The position numbers and the translations under genes are program-made. Below the pieces are notes generated by a model. That model did not search any database and was not told the origin of the DNA. It saw only the letters and a list, made by a program, of their open reading frames with translations. Positions 17,259 through 26,633 of a DNA stretch of 64,000 bases are shown one piece after another. Positions within the stretch are counted from its first letter, which is position 1. Each line of letters begins with the position of its first letter. This DNA comes from Palsa-504 sp963834685 (lineage in GTDB: Bacteria; Actinomycetota; Actinomycetes; Streptosporangiales; Streptosporangiaceae): the NCBI GenBank assembly GCA_963834685.1, contig CAWICW010000007.1, positions 1-64,000 on the forward strand, in the 5' to 3' direction.

Positions 17259-18875
17259 ATGAACGGCTTCCCCTGGCTGACCGTGGCGGGCGCGGTGCCG
17301 CTGCTCGGCGCGATCGTGATCATGCTGGTGCCCGGCCTGCCGACCGACAGCGCCCCGGCCGACGTGCGGGCCCGGGAGGGCCTGGCCAAGTACCTGGCCC
17401 TGGCGTTCTCGCTGGTGACCCTGGTCGTGGTGATCATCATCGCGGTCAGGTTCCAGGTCGGCGGGCCGAACTTCCAGTTCACCGAGACCTACTCGTGGAT
17501 CCCGGCGTTCGGCGTGCACTACGCGCTGGGCGTGGACGGCATCGCGCTGGTCCTGATCGCCATGTCCGCGGTGCTGATGCCGGTGGTGATCCTGGCCTCC
17601 TGGAACGACGCCGAGGCGGGACGGCACAGCGTGAAGACCTACTTCGCGCTGATGCTGACGCTCGAGACGATGATGATCGGCGTCTTCGCGGCCACCGACG
17701 TCTTCCTGTTCTACGTGTTCTTCGAGGCCATGCTGATCCCGATGTACTTCATGATCGGCAGCTACGGGGTCGGCAAGCGGCAGTACGCGGCGGTCAAGTT
17801 CCTGCTGTACAGCCTGCTTGGCGGGCTGCTCATGCTGGTCGCGGTCATCGCGCTGTACGTGTACTCGACGGAAAGCGCCGTCACCGGGCACCACGGCACG
17901 TTCCTGTTCAGCGTGCTGATCCACGTGCCGCTGAGCCCGACCGTGCAGAAGTGGCTGTTCCTCGGGTTCTTCATCGCGTTCGCGATCAAGGCGCCGCTGT
18001 GGCCGTTCCACACCTGGCTGCCCGACGCCGCGGCCTCGGCGCAGCCCGGCGCGGCCGTGCTGCTGGTCGGCGTGCTGGACAAGGTGGGCACGTTCGGCAT
18101 GCTGCGGTACTGCTTCGAGCTGTTCCCGGCCGGCGCGAAGTACTTCACCCCGCTGGTCATCACGCTGGCGGTGATCGCGGTCTTGTACGGGGCCATCGTG
18201 GCCATCGGCCAGCAGGACATGAAGCGGCTGATCGCCTACACCTCGATCTCGCACTTCGGCTTCATCACGCTCGGCATATTCGCGATGACCAGCCAGGGCG
18301 TGGCGGGCGCGACGCTGTACATGGTCAACCACGGCTTCGCCACCGGCGCGCTGTTCATCCTGGCCGGGTTCCTGATCACCCGGCGCGGGTCGACCCGGAT
18401 CGAGGACTTCGGCGGCGTGCAGCAGGTCGCGCCGCTGCTGGCCGGGCTGTTCCTGATCTCCGGCCTGGCCGGGCTGTCGCTGCCCGGGCTTTCCACCTTC
18501 GTCAGCGAGTTCCTGGTCCTGATCGGGACGTTCTCCCGGTACAAGGTGGCCGCCACCTTCGCCACCGCGGGGATCATCCTGGCCGCGATCTACATCCTGT
18601 GGATGTACCAGCGGGTGGCGGGCGGCCCGGTCCGTGACCAGGTGGCCGGGATGAAGGACCTCAGGGCTCGCGAGCTGCTGGCCGTCGCGCCGCTGGTCGT
18701 GCTGATCATCGGGGTCGGCGTCTACCCCAAGCCGGTGCTCGACATCATCAACCCCGCCGTGCGCGTGACGATGGCGCAGGTGCACGAGACCGACCCGGTG
18801 CCCGCGCATCCGGCGCCCGGATTCGCCACGACCGCGGTCTATACCACCGCCGTGCAGAAGGGAACCGCACCGTGA
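17259..18875 (+). CDS. nuoM: NADH-quinone oxidoreductase subunit M
   Basis: 538 residues, the second antiporter-like pump. FFEAMLIPMYFMIGSYG carries the helix-5 glutamate and FAIKAPLWPFHTWLPDAAASAQPG is the signature channel loop; KRLIAYTSISHFGFITLGI follows. About 14 membrane segments are visible. It begins directly at the nuoL stop and overlaps nuoN by 4 bp. Confidence 0.95.
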   Translation: MNGFPWLTVAGAVPLLGAIVIMLVPGLPTDSAPADVRAREGLAKYLALAFSLVTLVVVIIIAVRFQVGGPNFQFTETYSWIPAFGVHYALGVDGIALVLIAMSAVLMPVVILASWNDAEAGRHSVKTYFALMLTLETMMIGVFAATDVFLFYVFFEAMLIPMYFMIGSYGVGKRQYAAVKFLLYSLLGGLLMLVAVIALYVYSTESAVTGHHGTFLFSVLIHVPLSPTVQKWLFLGFFIAFAIKAPLWPFHTWLPDAAASAQPGAAVLLVGVLDKVGTFGMLRYCFELFPAGAKYFTPLVITLAVIAVLYGAIVAIGQQDMKRLIAYTSISHFGFITLGIFAMTSQGVAGATLYMVNHGFATGALFILAGFLITRRGSTRIEDFGGVQQVAPLLAGLFLISGLAGLSLPGLSTFVSEFLVLIGTFSRYKVAATFATAGIILAAIYILWMYQRVAGGPVRDQVAGMKDLRARELLAVAPLVVLIIGVGVYPKPVLDIINPAVRVTMAQVHETDPVPAHPAPGFATTAVYTTAVQKGTAP

Positions 18876-20462
18876 CCGGCGTCCTGGCCATCCCGGTGAG
18901 CAGCGTGGCCGGCGCGATCGCCCCGCCGAGGATCGAGTACGGCCAGCTCTCGCCCATGCTGGTCGTGTTCGGCGCCGCCATCGTCGGCATCCTCGTCGAG
19001 GCCTTCACCCCCCGCCCGCTGCGCCGCCCCGTCCACCTGGTGATCACCCTGGGCTCGCTGGCTGCCGCCTTCGTGCTGACCATCGTGACCGCGTTCTGAC
19101 TCGATCTTCGACCACGGCAGTCCCGGCCACATCTCCGCCGCGGGCGCGGTCGCGGTGGACCGTCCCACCCTGTTCATCCAGGGCACGATCCTGGTCCTGG
19201 CCTTCGTCAGCGTGCTGCTCATCGCGGACACCAGCAACAGCCCGTTCGCCGCGCAGGCCGCCGCGCCGCCCGGCAGCCCGGAGGAGCGCGAGGGCCTGGT
19301 CACCGGGACCATGCACACCGAGATCTTCCCGCTGACCCTGTTCGCGGTCGGGGGCATGCTGCTGTTCCCCGCGGCCAACGACCTGCTCACCATGTTCATC
19401 GCGCTCGAAGTGCTGTCACTGCCGCTGTACCTGCTGTGCGGGCTCGCCCGGCGCCGCCGCCTGCTGTCGCACGAGGCGGCCATGAAGTACTTCCTGCTCG
19501 GCGCGTTCTCTTCGGCCTTCTTCCTGTTCGGCGTCGCGATGCTGTACGGTTTCGCGGGCTCGGTCTCGCTGTCGGCCATCGCGTCCGCGGCGGCCAGCAA
19601 CACCACCAACGCGACGCTGCTGTACGCAGGGATCGCGCTGACCGGGGTCGGGCTGCTGTTCAAGGTCGGGGCGGTGCCGTTCCAGGGCTGGAAACCCGAC
19701 GTGTACCAGGGCGCGCCGACGCCGGTGACCGCGCTGATGGCCTCCTGCACCGTCGTGTCCGCCTTCGGCGCGCTGCTGCGCGTCTTCTACGTCGCGTTCG
19801 GCAACCTGACCTGGGACTGGCGCCCGGCGATGTGGGTGGTCGCGGTCCTCACCATGGTCGTGGGCGCGGTCGTCGCCATCACCCAGACCGACGTGAAGCG
19901 GCTGCTCGCCTACTCCTCGATCGCGCACGCCGGGTTCGTGCTGACCGCGGTCATCGCGGTTAGCGCGGCGGGCCTGTCCAGCAGCCTGTTCTACCTGGCC
20001 ACCTACGGGCTGACCACGGTGGGCGCGTTCGCGGTGATCACCCTGGTGCGGGACGCGGGCGGCGAGGCCGGGCACCTGTCCCGGTGGGCGGGCCTGGGCC
20101 GGCGGTCGCCGCTGGTGGCGGGCATCTTCGCGCTGTTCCTGCTGGCCTTCGCAGGCATCCCGCTGACCAGCGGCTTCATCGGCAAGTTCGCCGTTTTCCA
20201 GGCCGCGATCGCCGCCGGCGAGACGCCGCTGGTCATCGTCGGCGTGCTGAGCAGCGCGATCGCCGCGTTCTTCTACGTCCGCGTGATCGTGCTGATGTTC
20301 TTCAGCGACCCGGTGCCCGACGGACCCGAGGTCGTCGTGCCGAACGTGTTCAGCGGCGCTGCCGTGGGCCTCGGCGTCGCGGCAACGGTCGTGTTCGGCA
20401 TCGTGCCAGAACCGCTCCTGAGCCTGGCCGGCCATGCGGCGAATACGCTGTTCGTGAGCTGA
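18872..20462 (+). CDS. nuoN: NADH-quinone oxidoreductase subunit N, frameshifted
   Basis: Third antiporter-like subunit. The first 75 codons (18872-19099) encode two membrane segments and stop at TGA in GCGTTCTGACTCG. Skipping one base there (the T at about 19097) joins the frame to TAF-DSIFDHGSPGHISAAGAVAVD and then the full remainder to 20462, including KVGAVPFQGWKPDVYQGAPTP and KRLLAYSSIAHAGFVL. The sum, about 529 residues, matches NuoN. As written the gene is broken; a sequencing or assembly insertion is equally possible because all other nuo features are preserved. A secondary GTG at 19155 could start a shorter protein lacking the first helices. Confidence 0.9.
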
Positions 20463-20479
20463 TCGCGCCGCCCATCGCG

Positions 20480-20600
20480 CCGCCCGCGGGGGTCTGGGGT
20501 GGGCCCGCGGGAGCAAGCAGAGCCCCCCGGCGGCGCGATACTACGGCGAGCACCGCAGCGGGTAAGCGGGGGGTCCGGGGGGTCGCCCCGCCGCAAAGAT
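20480..20600. repeat. G-rich palindromic repeats between nuoN and the polyprenyl synthase
   Basis: CCCGCGGGGGTCTGGGG pairs with the following GGGCCCGCGGG in part, and about 70 bp later GCGGGGGGTCCGGGGGGTCGCCCCGCCGC forms a second hairpin of the menG/nuoG family. This copy is intergenic and may also act as a terminator for the nuo operon. Confidence 0.6.
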
Positions 20601-20654
20601 AGGGCATACTCGGAAATCCGAGGCGTTCGCGCGTGCCGATGACCTGGAGAGTGT

Positions 20655-21776
20655 GTGATCACCGCAGTTCCGGTAGATTTCCCGGACTCCGCCCTGGCGG
20701 CGGAGGTTTTTGACGATCTGGCCCGGGTCGAGGCATCGCTCATGCAGACGGCGCATCCCGGTGACGAGCTCTTTACCGAGGCCTCCAGGCATTCCATCGC
20801 GGCGGGCGGCAAGCGGTTCCGGGCCCTGCTGGTGCTGCTGGCCGCGCAGTTCGGCGACCCCAAGGACCCGCGGGTCATCCAGGCCGCGGTGGCCATCGAG
20901 CTGACCCACCTGGCCACGCTGTTCCACGACGACGTCATGGACGAGGCCGAGGTGCGCCGGGGTCATCCCTCGGTCAACGCCCGGTGGAGCAACTCGGTCG
21001 CCATCTTGACCGGCGACTTCCTGTTCGCGCAGGCCTCCCGCATTCTCGCCGACCTCGGCCCGGAGGCGGTCCGGATCCAGGCCGAGACGTTCGGCCGGCT
21101 GGTCGCCGGGCAGCTGGCCGAGACCATCGGGCCGCGGGCAGGCCAGGACCCGCTCGACCACTACATGCACGTCATCACCGAGAAGACCGGATCGCTGATC
21201 GCAACCTCCGGGCAGTTCGGCGCCCTGTTCTCCGGCGCTCCGGCCCAGGTGGCGACGCGGATCGCGATGGCCTGCGAGCAGCTCGGCGTGGCGTGGCAGC
21301 TGTCCGACGACGTGATCGACATCGCCAGCGACTCGGCGCAGTCGGGCAAGACGCCCGGCACCGACCTGCGCCAGGGCGTGCGGACCCTGCCGGTCCTCTA
21401 CGCGCTGCGCTCGACCGGCCAGCCGGAGGCGGGCGGGTCCGAGGCGGCCGGGTCCGAGGCGGCCGGGTCCGAGGCGGCCGGGTCCGAGGCGGCCGGGTCC
21501 GAGACGGCACTGTCCCCGGCGGCACAGTCCGTGGCGGCACAGTCCGCGGCGGACCGGCGGCTGCACGAGCTGCTCGTCGACGCTGACCTGACCGATGACG
21601 CCCTGCTGGCCGAGACCCTGGCTCTGCTGCGCGCCCATCCGGCCCTGGCCGAGTCCCGCGCCCACGTGCTGAGCTGGGCGCAGGGTGCCCGGAACGAGAT
21701 CATGGCGCTACCCGACGTACCGGCCCGGGCGGCGTTCCTCGCGCTGTGCGACTTCGTGGAGAAAAGGACCGGCTGA
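20655..21776 (+). CDS. polyprenyl diphosphate synthase (menaquinone side chain)
   Basis: Trans-isoprenyl diphosphate synthase, 373 residues. Both aspartate-rich motifs are seen: FARM DDVMD (LFHDDVMDEAEVRRGHPSVN) and SARM DDVID (QLSDDVIDIASD), plus GGKRFRALLVLLA for IPP binding. The enzyme condenses isopentenyl diphosphate units onto an allylic primer; context points to the menaquinone tail, though chain length cannot be read reliably. GTG at 20655 after GGAGAGTGT. A 15-bp minisatellite encoding repeated GSEAA lies in the loop after RTLPVLYALR, an addition of about 35 residues that keeps the frame. Confidence 0.92.
   Translation: MITAVPVDFPDSALAAEVFDDLARVEASLMQTAHPGDELFTEASRHSIAAGGKRFRALLVLLAAQFGDPKDPRVIQAAVAIELTHLATLFHDDVMDEAEVRRGHPSVNARWSNSVAILTGDFLFAQASRILADLGPEAVRIQAETFGRLVAGQLAETIGPRAGQDPLDHYMHVITEKTGSLIATSGQFGALFSGAPAQVATRIAMACEQLGVAWQLSDDVIDIASDSAQSGKTPGTDLRQGVRTLPVLYALRSTGQPEAGGSEAAGSEAAGSEAAGSEAAGSETALSPAAQSVAAQSAADRRLHELLVDADLTDDALLAETLALLRAHPALAESRAHVLSWAQGARNEIMALPDVPARAAFLALCDFVEKRTG
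21430..21505. repeat. 15-bp minisatellite in the polyprenyl synthase gene
   Basis: Five near-identical head-to-tail copies of GGGTCCGAGGCGGCC, coding for GSEAA, with two or three decayed units (ending near 21550) after them. The number of units is a multiple of three bases and so can change without breaking the gene. Confidence 0.85.
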
Positions 21777-21997
21777 ACTGGTCGCCGCTCGTATCCTCGG
21801 TCCAGATCTTGATGCCGTACTCAGCTATGACGGCCGCCCGATGAAGGCCGCGACGTACGCGGGCCGGGAGACGGTGTCTCCGCGAGACTGAGCGCGTGCG
21901 TTCCGGCATGTACCCCTGGCGCGCTCGCTAGCCTGCCTGACCGCGGCCACCATCGCCTCGCATCGCTCGACCAGCTCGGACTTGCGCTGGCGCTTGC

Positions 21998-23104
21998 CTA
22001 GCTGACTTCCCAGGTGTCGTGGCCCGCGAGCAGCGCGCTCAGGTCACCCGGGCCGCTACGGGCCCGGGCCGCAGCGATCTGCTCGGCCATCAGCCGGTCA
22101 TAACTTGCCTGCTCCACCTGCCGGAACACCCCGACCGGCGTGTGCTGGAAGTCGGCCGCATCGAGCCGGGACAGCGCGAACGCGTAGGACGGATCGGCCC
22201 GGTGCGCATCATGGGTGATCAGCGTGTCCGGGTCGGCGCCGTCCACGTCGACCGCCTCGAGCTCACCATGACGGCCGAACCGCAGGCCCTGCATCCCGCC
22301 CCGGAACCGGATCGGCTCACCGTGCTCCAGCTTGATCAGCCGCTCGCCCGCCGCGGTCGGCTCCTTCAGCGGCGCGAACGCGTCGTCGTTGAAGATGGGG
22401 CAGTTCTGGTAGATCTCGATGAACGCGGCACCCTGATGGTCCGCGGCGGCCCGCAGCACCGAGGTCAGGTGCTTGCGGTCCGAGTCGATGGTCCGCGCCA
22501 CGAAGCTCGCGTCGGCCCCGAGGGCCAGGGACACCGGGTTGAACGGGTGGTCCAGTGACCCGAACGGGGTGGACTTGGTGACCTTGCCCTGCTCGGAGGT
22601 CGGCGAGTACTGGCCCTTGGTCAGCCCGTAGATCCGGTTGTTGAACAGCAGGATCTTGATGTTGACGTTGCGGCGCAGCGCGTGGATCAGGTGGTTGCCG
22701 CCGATCGACAGCGCGTCGCCGTCGCCGGTGATGACCCAGACCGACAGGTCCGGCCGGGACGCCGCGAGCCCGGTGGCGATGGCCGGCGCGCGACCGTGGA
22801 TGGAGTGCATCCCGTAGGTGTTCACGTAGTACGGCAGCCGGGACGAACAGCCGATCCCGGAGATGACGGTCACGTTCTCCCGCGGCACGTCAAGCTCGGG
22901 CAGGAACGCCTGGAACGCGGCCAGGATGGCGTAGTCCCCGCAACCGGGGCACCACCGCACCTCCTGATCGGATTTAAAATCTTTGGTCGCCGAACGGACC
23001 GTGGCCTTGGGCACCAGGGTCAGCGAGGCCAGCCGATGGCTGTGTCCATCCCCGGCGCCCTCCTCGGGGGCGGCGGCCCGGCCGTGGCCGTTCGTCTCAG
23101 ACAT
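21998..23104 (-). CDS. korB: 2-oxoglutarate:ferredoxin oxidoreductase, beta subunit
   Basis: 368 residues. RWCPGCGDYAILAAFQ holds cluster/TPP-domain cysteines, and GDGDALSIGGNH with NRIYGLTKGQYSPTS is the thiamine-diphosphate-binding region of 2-oxoacid:ferredoxin oxidoreductase beta chains. Together with KorA it converts 2-oxoglutarate and CoA to succinyl-CoA with reduced ferredoxin, an anaerobic/CO2-tolerant TCA branch known in mycobacteria. It overlaps the korA stop by 8 bp and so is translated from the same mRNA. The operon converges with the polyprenyl synthase gene. Confidence 0.93.
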   Translation of the reverse strand: MSETNGHGRAAAPEEGAGDGHSHRLASLTLVPKATVRSATKDFKSDQEVRWCPGCGDYAILAAFQAFLPELDVPRENVTVISGIGCSSRLPYYVNTYGMHSIHGRAPAIATGLAASRPDLSVWVITGDGDALSIGGNHLIHALRRNVNIKILLFNNRIYGLTKGQYSPTSEQGKVTKSTPFGSLDHPFNPVSLALGADASFVARTIDSDRKHLTSVLRAAADHQGAAFIEIYQNCPIFNDDAFAPLKEPTAAGERLIKLEHGEPIRFRGGMQGLRFGRHGELEAVDVDGADPDTLITHDAHRADPSYAFALSRLDAADFQHTPVGVFRQVEQASYDRLMAEQIAAARARSGPGDLSALLAGHDTWEVS

Positions 23105-24953
23105 GACCGATCACATCCTCGATGACGTCGGCGAGCTCGGTAGCCTGGAACGGCAGGCCGCGCACCCGGTTGTAGGAGATCACGTCGACCAGGTAACGTC
23201 CGCGCAGCAGCAGGGCCAGCTGACCGAGGTTGATCTCCGGGACCAGCACCTTGTCGTACCGGCGGAGCACCTCGTCCAGGTTCGGCGGGAACGGGTTGAG
23301 GTGCCGCAGGTGCGCCTGGGCCACGGCGTGCCCGGCGTTGCGAACCCGGCGGACCGCCGCGCCGATGGAGCCGAACGTCGACCCCCAGCCGAGCACCAGC
23401 ACTCGGGCGCCGCCGTCCGGGTCGTCGACGGCCAGCGGCCCGATGTCCGCCGCGATGCCGTCGATCTTGGCCTGCCGCAGCCGGACCATGCGGTCGTGGT
23501 TGTCGGGGTCGTAGTCGATCGTCCCGGTGATGTCGGCCTTCTCGATGCCGCCGATCCGGTGCTCCAGGCCCGGGGTGCCGGGGACGGCCCACGGCCGGGC
23601 CAGGGTCACCGGGTCCCGCCGGAACGGCTCGAACTCGCCGTCGTCCGGGCCGGCCGGCTCGGCGAATGAGAACTCGGCGCTCAGGTCGGGCAGGCTGGCG
23701 GTGTCCGGGATCCGCCACGGTTCGGAGCCGTTGGCCAGGTAGCCGTCGGAAAGCAGGATCACCGGGGTGCGGTACTTCACCGCGATCCGGGCCGCCTCGA
23801 TCGCGGCGTTGAAGCAGTCGGCCGGGCTGGCCGGGGCGACGATGGGCACCGGTGACTCCCCGTTGCGGCCGAACATGGCCTGCAGCAGGTCGGCCTGCTC
23901 GGTCTTGGTCGGCATTCCGGTCGACGGCCCGGCCCGCTGGATGTCGCAGACGATCAGGGGCAGCTCGACCGACACGGCCAGGCCGATGGTCTCGGCCTTG
24001 AGCAGCATCCCGGGTCCGGACGTGCTGGTCACGCTCAGCGAGCCGCCGAACGAGGCCCCCAGGGCCGCGCCGACGGCGGCGATCTCGTCCTCGGCCTGGA
24101 ACGTGCGGACCCCGAACCGCTTGTGCTTGGCCAGCTCGTGCAGGATGTCCGAGGCCGGCGTGATCGGGTAGGAGCCGAGGAACAGCGGCAGCCCGGCCAG
24201 CTGCGACGCCGCGACGAGCCCGTAGGCCAGCGCGGTGTTGCCGCTGATGTTGCGGTACGTGCCGGGGGTCAGCGGCGACGGCTTGACCTCGTAGCGGGCC
24301 GGGAACGCCTCGGTCGTCTCGCCGAAGTTCCAGCCCGCCTGGAACGCGGCCACGTTCGCGGCCATGATCTCGGGCTTGCTCGCGAACTTGGCCTTGAGGA
24401 AGCTGAGCGTGCCGTCCGAGGGCCGGTCGTACAGCCAGGACAGCAGGCCGAGCGCGAACATGTTCTTGGCCCGCTCGGCGTCCTTCCGGGTGATCTCGAA
24501 CGACTCCAGGGCCTTGACCGTCATCGACGTGATCGGCACGGCGTGCACGTTGTACTGCTCGAGCGAGCCGTCCTCGAGCGGGCTCGCGCCGTAACCGACC
24601 TTGGTCAGGTTGCGCTTGGTGAACTCGTCGGTGTTGACGATCAGGTCGCCGCCGCGCGGCAGGTCCGAGATGTTGGCCTTCAGGGCCGCCGGGTTCATCG
24701 CGATGAGCACGTCCGGAGCGTCACCCGGCGTGAGGATGTCGTGGTCGGCGAACTGCAGCTGGAAACTCGACACGCCTGCGAGAGTGCCGGCCGGGGCCCG
24801 GATTTCCGCCGGGAAATTCGGCATGGTGGACAGGTCGTTCCCGAAGATCGCCGTCTCCTGGGTGAACCTGTCTCCGGCGAGCTGCATCCCGTCACCGGAG
24901 TCGCCGGCGAACCTGATGATGACGTGATCGAGCTGCTGGACCTGCTTGGTCAC
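23097..24953 (-). CDS. korA: 2-oxoglutarate:ferredoxin oxidoreductase, fused gamma-alpha subunit
   Basis: 618 residues from the GTG at 24953. The N-terminal gamma domain has FAGDSGDGMQLAGDRFTQE; the alpha (pyrimidine-binding) domain starts near residue 200 with GNTALAYGLVAASQLAGLPL and includes YPITPASDILHELAKHK and EDEIAAVGAALGASFGG. The gamma-alpha fusion is the usual arrangement of KorA. GAGGAGGT lies 8-9 bp before the chosen start, which removes an unsupported 27-codon extension. The specificity for 2-oxoglutarate over pyruvate is inferred from similarity to mycobacterial KorAB, not from a decisive residue. Confidence 0.92.
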   Translation of the reverse strand: MTKQVQQLDHVIIRFAGDSGDGMQLAGDRFTQETAIFGNDLSTMPNFPAEIRAPAGTLAGVSSFQLQFADHDILTPGDAPDVLIAMNPAALKANISDLPRGGDLIVNTDEFTKRNLTKVGYGASPLEDGSLEQYNVHAVPITSMTVKALESFEITRKDAERAKNMFALGLLSWLYDRPSDGTLSFLKAKFASKPEIMAANVAAFQAGWNFGETTEAFPARYEVKPSPLTPGTYRNISGNTALAYGLVAASQLAGLPLFLGSYPITPASDILHELAKHKRFGVRTFQAEDEIAAVGAALGASFGGSLSVTSTSGPGMLLKAETIGLAVSVELPLIVCDIQRAGPSTGMPTKTEQADLLQAMFGRNGESPVPIVAPASPADCFNAAIEAARIAVKYRTPVILLSDGYLANGSEPWRIPDTASLPDLSAEFSFAEPAGPDDGEFEPFRRDPVTLARPWAVPGTPGLEHRIGGIEKADITGTIDYDPDNHDRMVRLRQAKIDGIAADIGPLAVDDPDGGARVLVLGWGSTFGSIGAAVRRVRNAGHAVAQAHLRHLNPFPPNLDEVLRRYDKVLVPEINLGQLALLLRGRYLVDVISYNRVRGLPFQATELADVIEDVIGHV

Positions 24954-25255
24954 GGTTGGAAGACCTCCTCGGCATGCCGCGGCCGAACGCTCACGCAGCA
25001 CCACCCCACGGCTGGGGGCATTAGGACGGTACAAATCTTACGCCGGAACAGGCGGGGGAACGTTCATCTGCGCGTTGATATTCCCAGGCCCATCGCGACC
25101 TGGCGAGTCCGATGTAGTTTGTGACAGATTCCGGTAAGAACCCGCGGTCAGGTTTGTGCATAACGTGCCTGGCCCCGCGGCCGAGACTCGGGTCACATTC
25201 CGGCGAGATGATGTCCTCATGGCATGCTGGCCGAACGCGGGATCCCGGGAGGTGC

Positions 25256-26179
25256 ATGGCCGTGCGCGCTGACCGGCGGGCCGCGGGGCTGAGCGGCGCG
25301 GCCGCCCGGCTCGCGGCCGCCGTGCTCCCGCTGGTCGCCCTCTGCGCCGGGGTCGGCGCCGCGGTAGCGGGCGGCGCCGGCGCGATCGCCGGGGTCGCGG
25401 TCGCCGCCGTCGTGCTGGCCGCCGTCGGCACGTACTGCGACCGGCTGGCCCTGTCCGCGATGGCGGCCCGGCCGGTGAGCGAGGTCGAGCATCCCGAGCT
25501 CTACCGGCTGGTCCGGGAGCTGAGCAAGGGCGGCCGGCTCCCGGTGCCGCGGCTCTTCCTGTCCCCGGCCGAGCAGCCGAACTCGTTCGCCGTGGGCCGC
25601 AATCCCCGCACCGCCGCCATCTGCTGCACCGAGGGCCTGCTCACGTCGCTCGACGAGGCCGAGCTGCGCGGCGTGCTCGGGCACGAGCTCGCCCACGTGT
25701 CCGGGCGGGACATCCTGCCCGCTACGGTCTCGGCGGGCCTGGCCACCGTCATCACGTTCCCGGCCGGCCTGGCCCGGCTCCTGCCCGCGCGCGCCGGGAG
25801 CGGCGGCACTTCGCCGGCCGCCGCGCCGGGCTCCGCCTCCTCCGGCCTCGGCGTGGTCGAGGCGTCGCTCATGCTGGTCCTCGGGCCGGTCGCCGCGCTC
25901 GTCATCCGGCTGTCGGTAACCCGGGAGCGCGAGTACCGGGCCGACACGGCGGGCGCCCTGCTGGCCGGCGACCCGATGGCCCTGGCCGGTGCCCTGCGCA
26001 AGATCGAGGCCGGCGTCGCGGAGCTGGCCCTGGCCCCGGACGCCCGGCTGAGCTCCGTCGCCCACCTCATGATCGCCAGCCCGTTCCGCCCCCAAGGGTT
26101 CGCCCGGCTGTTCGCCACCCACCCGCTCTTGGGCGAGCGCCTCCGCCGCCTCGAAGCCCTGGCGGGCTATCGCCGCTGA
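25256..26179 (+). CDS. M48-family membrane metalloprotease (HtpX-like)
   Basis: 307 residues. Two hydrophobic segments near the N-terminus (residues 15-60) anchor it in the membrane; the zinc motif HELAH (GVLGHELAHVSGRD) follows, and the third ligand glutamate is in the EREYRADTAGA segment. NSFAVGRNPRTAAICCTEGLL is the family's substrate-groove strand. A further hydrophobic stretch lies near residue 210. HtpX-type proteases degrade damaged membrane proteins in the stress response. The ATG at 25256 follows GGGAGGTGC; the longer upstream frame has no homology. Confidence 0.9.
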   Translation: MAVRADRRAAGLSGAAARLAAAVLPLVALCAGVGAAVAGGAGAIAGVAVAAVVLAAVGTYCDRLALSAMAARPVSEVEHPELYRLVRELSKGGRLPVPRLFLSPAEQPNSFAVGRNPRTAAICCTEGLLTSLDEAELRGVLGHELAHVSGRDILPATVSAGLATVITFPAGLARLLPARAGSGGTSPAAAPGSASSGLGVVEASLMLVLGPVAALVIRLSVTREREYRADTAGALLAGDPMALAGALRKIEAGVAELALAPDARLSSVAHLMIASPFRPQGFARLFATHPLLGERLRRLEALAGYRR

Positions 26180-26331
26180 GCCATCTCCCAGGCGCTGAGC
26201 GGTCCCGCTAGCCACACTCGCTCCGCTGGGTCTTCGGCGTTCGCTGGCGTCCACTGTTGCTGGTGGCGATTGACTTGGAACCGATTCAAGTAAGTACTGA
26301 CTTCCGGACAGGATGGTGGCAAGCTGGACGA

Positions 26332-26541
26332 ATGGGGGCATTGTTGATCCTCTGCGCTATCTTGGTCGGCCTCGCTGTCTACCGCTCTGGGGAGGCTCGC
26401 GCTAGGTGGCAGTCACTCAAGGCGACTAGGACGACGGCGCGCAACCAGCGGAACACGGCTTGGCGCCACGCCGGCAGTGCAGCGTTGTATGTTGTTGGAG
26501 CGATCTTTCTCCTCGTCATCGTCCTCAAGCTTCTCAAGTAG
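26332..26541 (+). CDS. small two-helix membrane protein
   Basis: A 69-residue product with hydrophobic segments at both ends (ALLILCAILVGLAVY and ALYVVGAIFLLVIVLKLL) around a basic middle rich in Arg and Thr. The ATG at 26332 is the first that gives a balanced membrane protein. G+C is a little lower than the neighbours. Family not recognised. Confidence 0.5.
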   Translation: MGALLILCAILVGLAVYRSGEARARWQSLKATRTTARNQRNTAWRHAGSAALYVVGAIFLLVIVLKLLK

Positions 26542-26633
26542 GCCGTGGTCTGATACTTCGGGCGCCTGCCGGCTACCAGCTTGGAACGCTAAGAAGAAGA
26601 GCACGCAGCTAGATGGCTCGGAGATGCGCTGTT

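Noticed and set aside
16176..18809. 877-codon minus-strand open frame opposite nuoL and nuoM
   Set aside because: It is a shadow of the high-GC nuo genes: His/Arg/Gly/Asp-rich composition, no family motifs, and both sense genes are fully recognisable.
21430..21550. CRISPR or origin-type iterons
   Set aside because: The 15-bp units lie inside a reading frame with no spacers and encode GSEAA; a coding minisatellite explains them.
23097..25034. korA start at 25034
   Set aside because: The extra 27 residues (MYRPNAPSRG...) are not part of the family, while GAGGAGGT precedes the GTG at 24953 at correct spacing.
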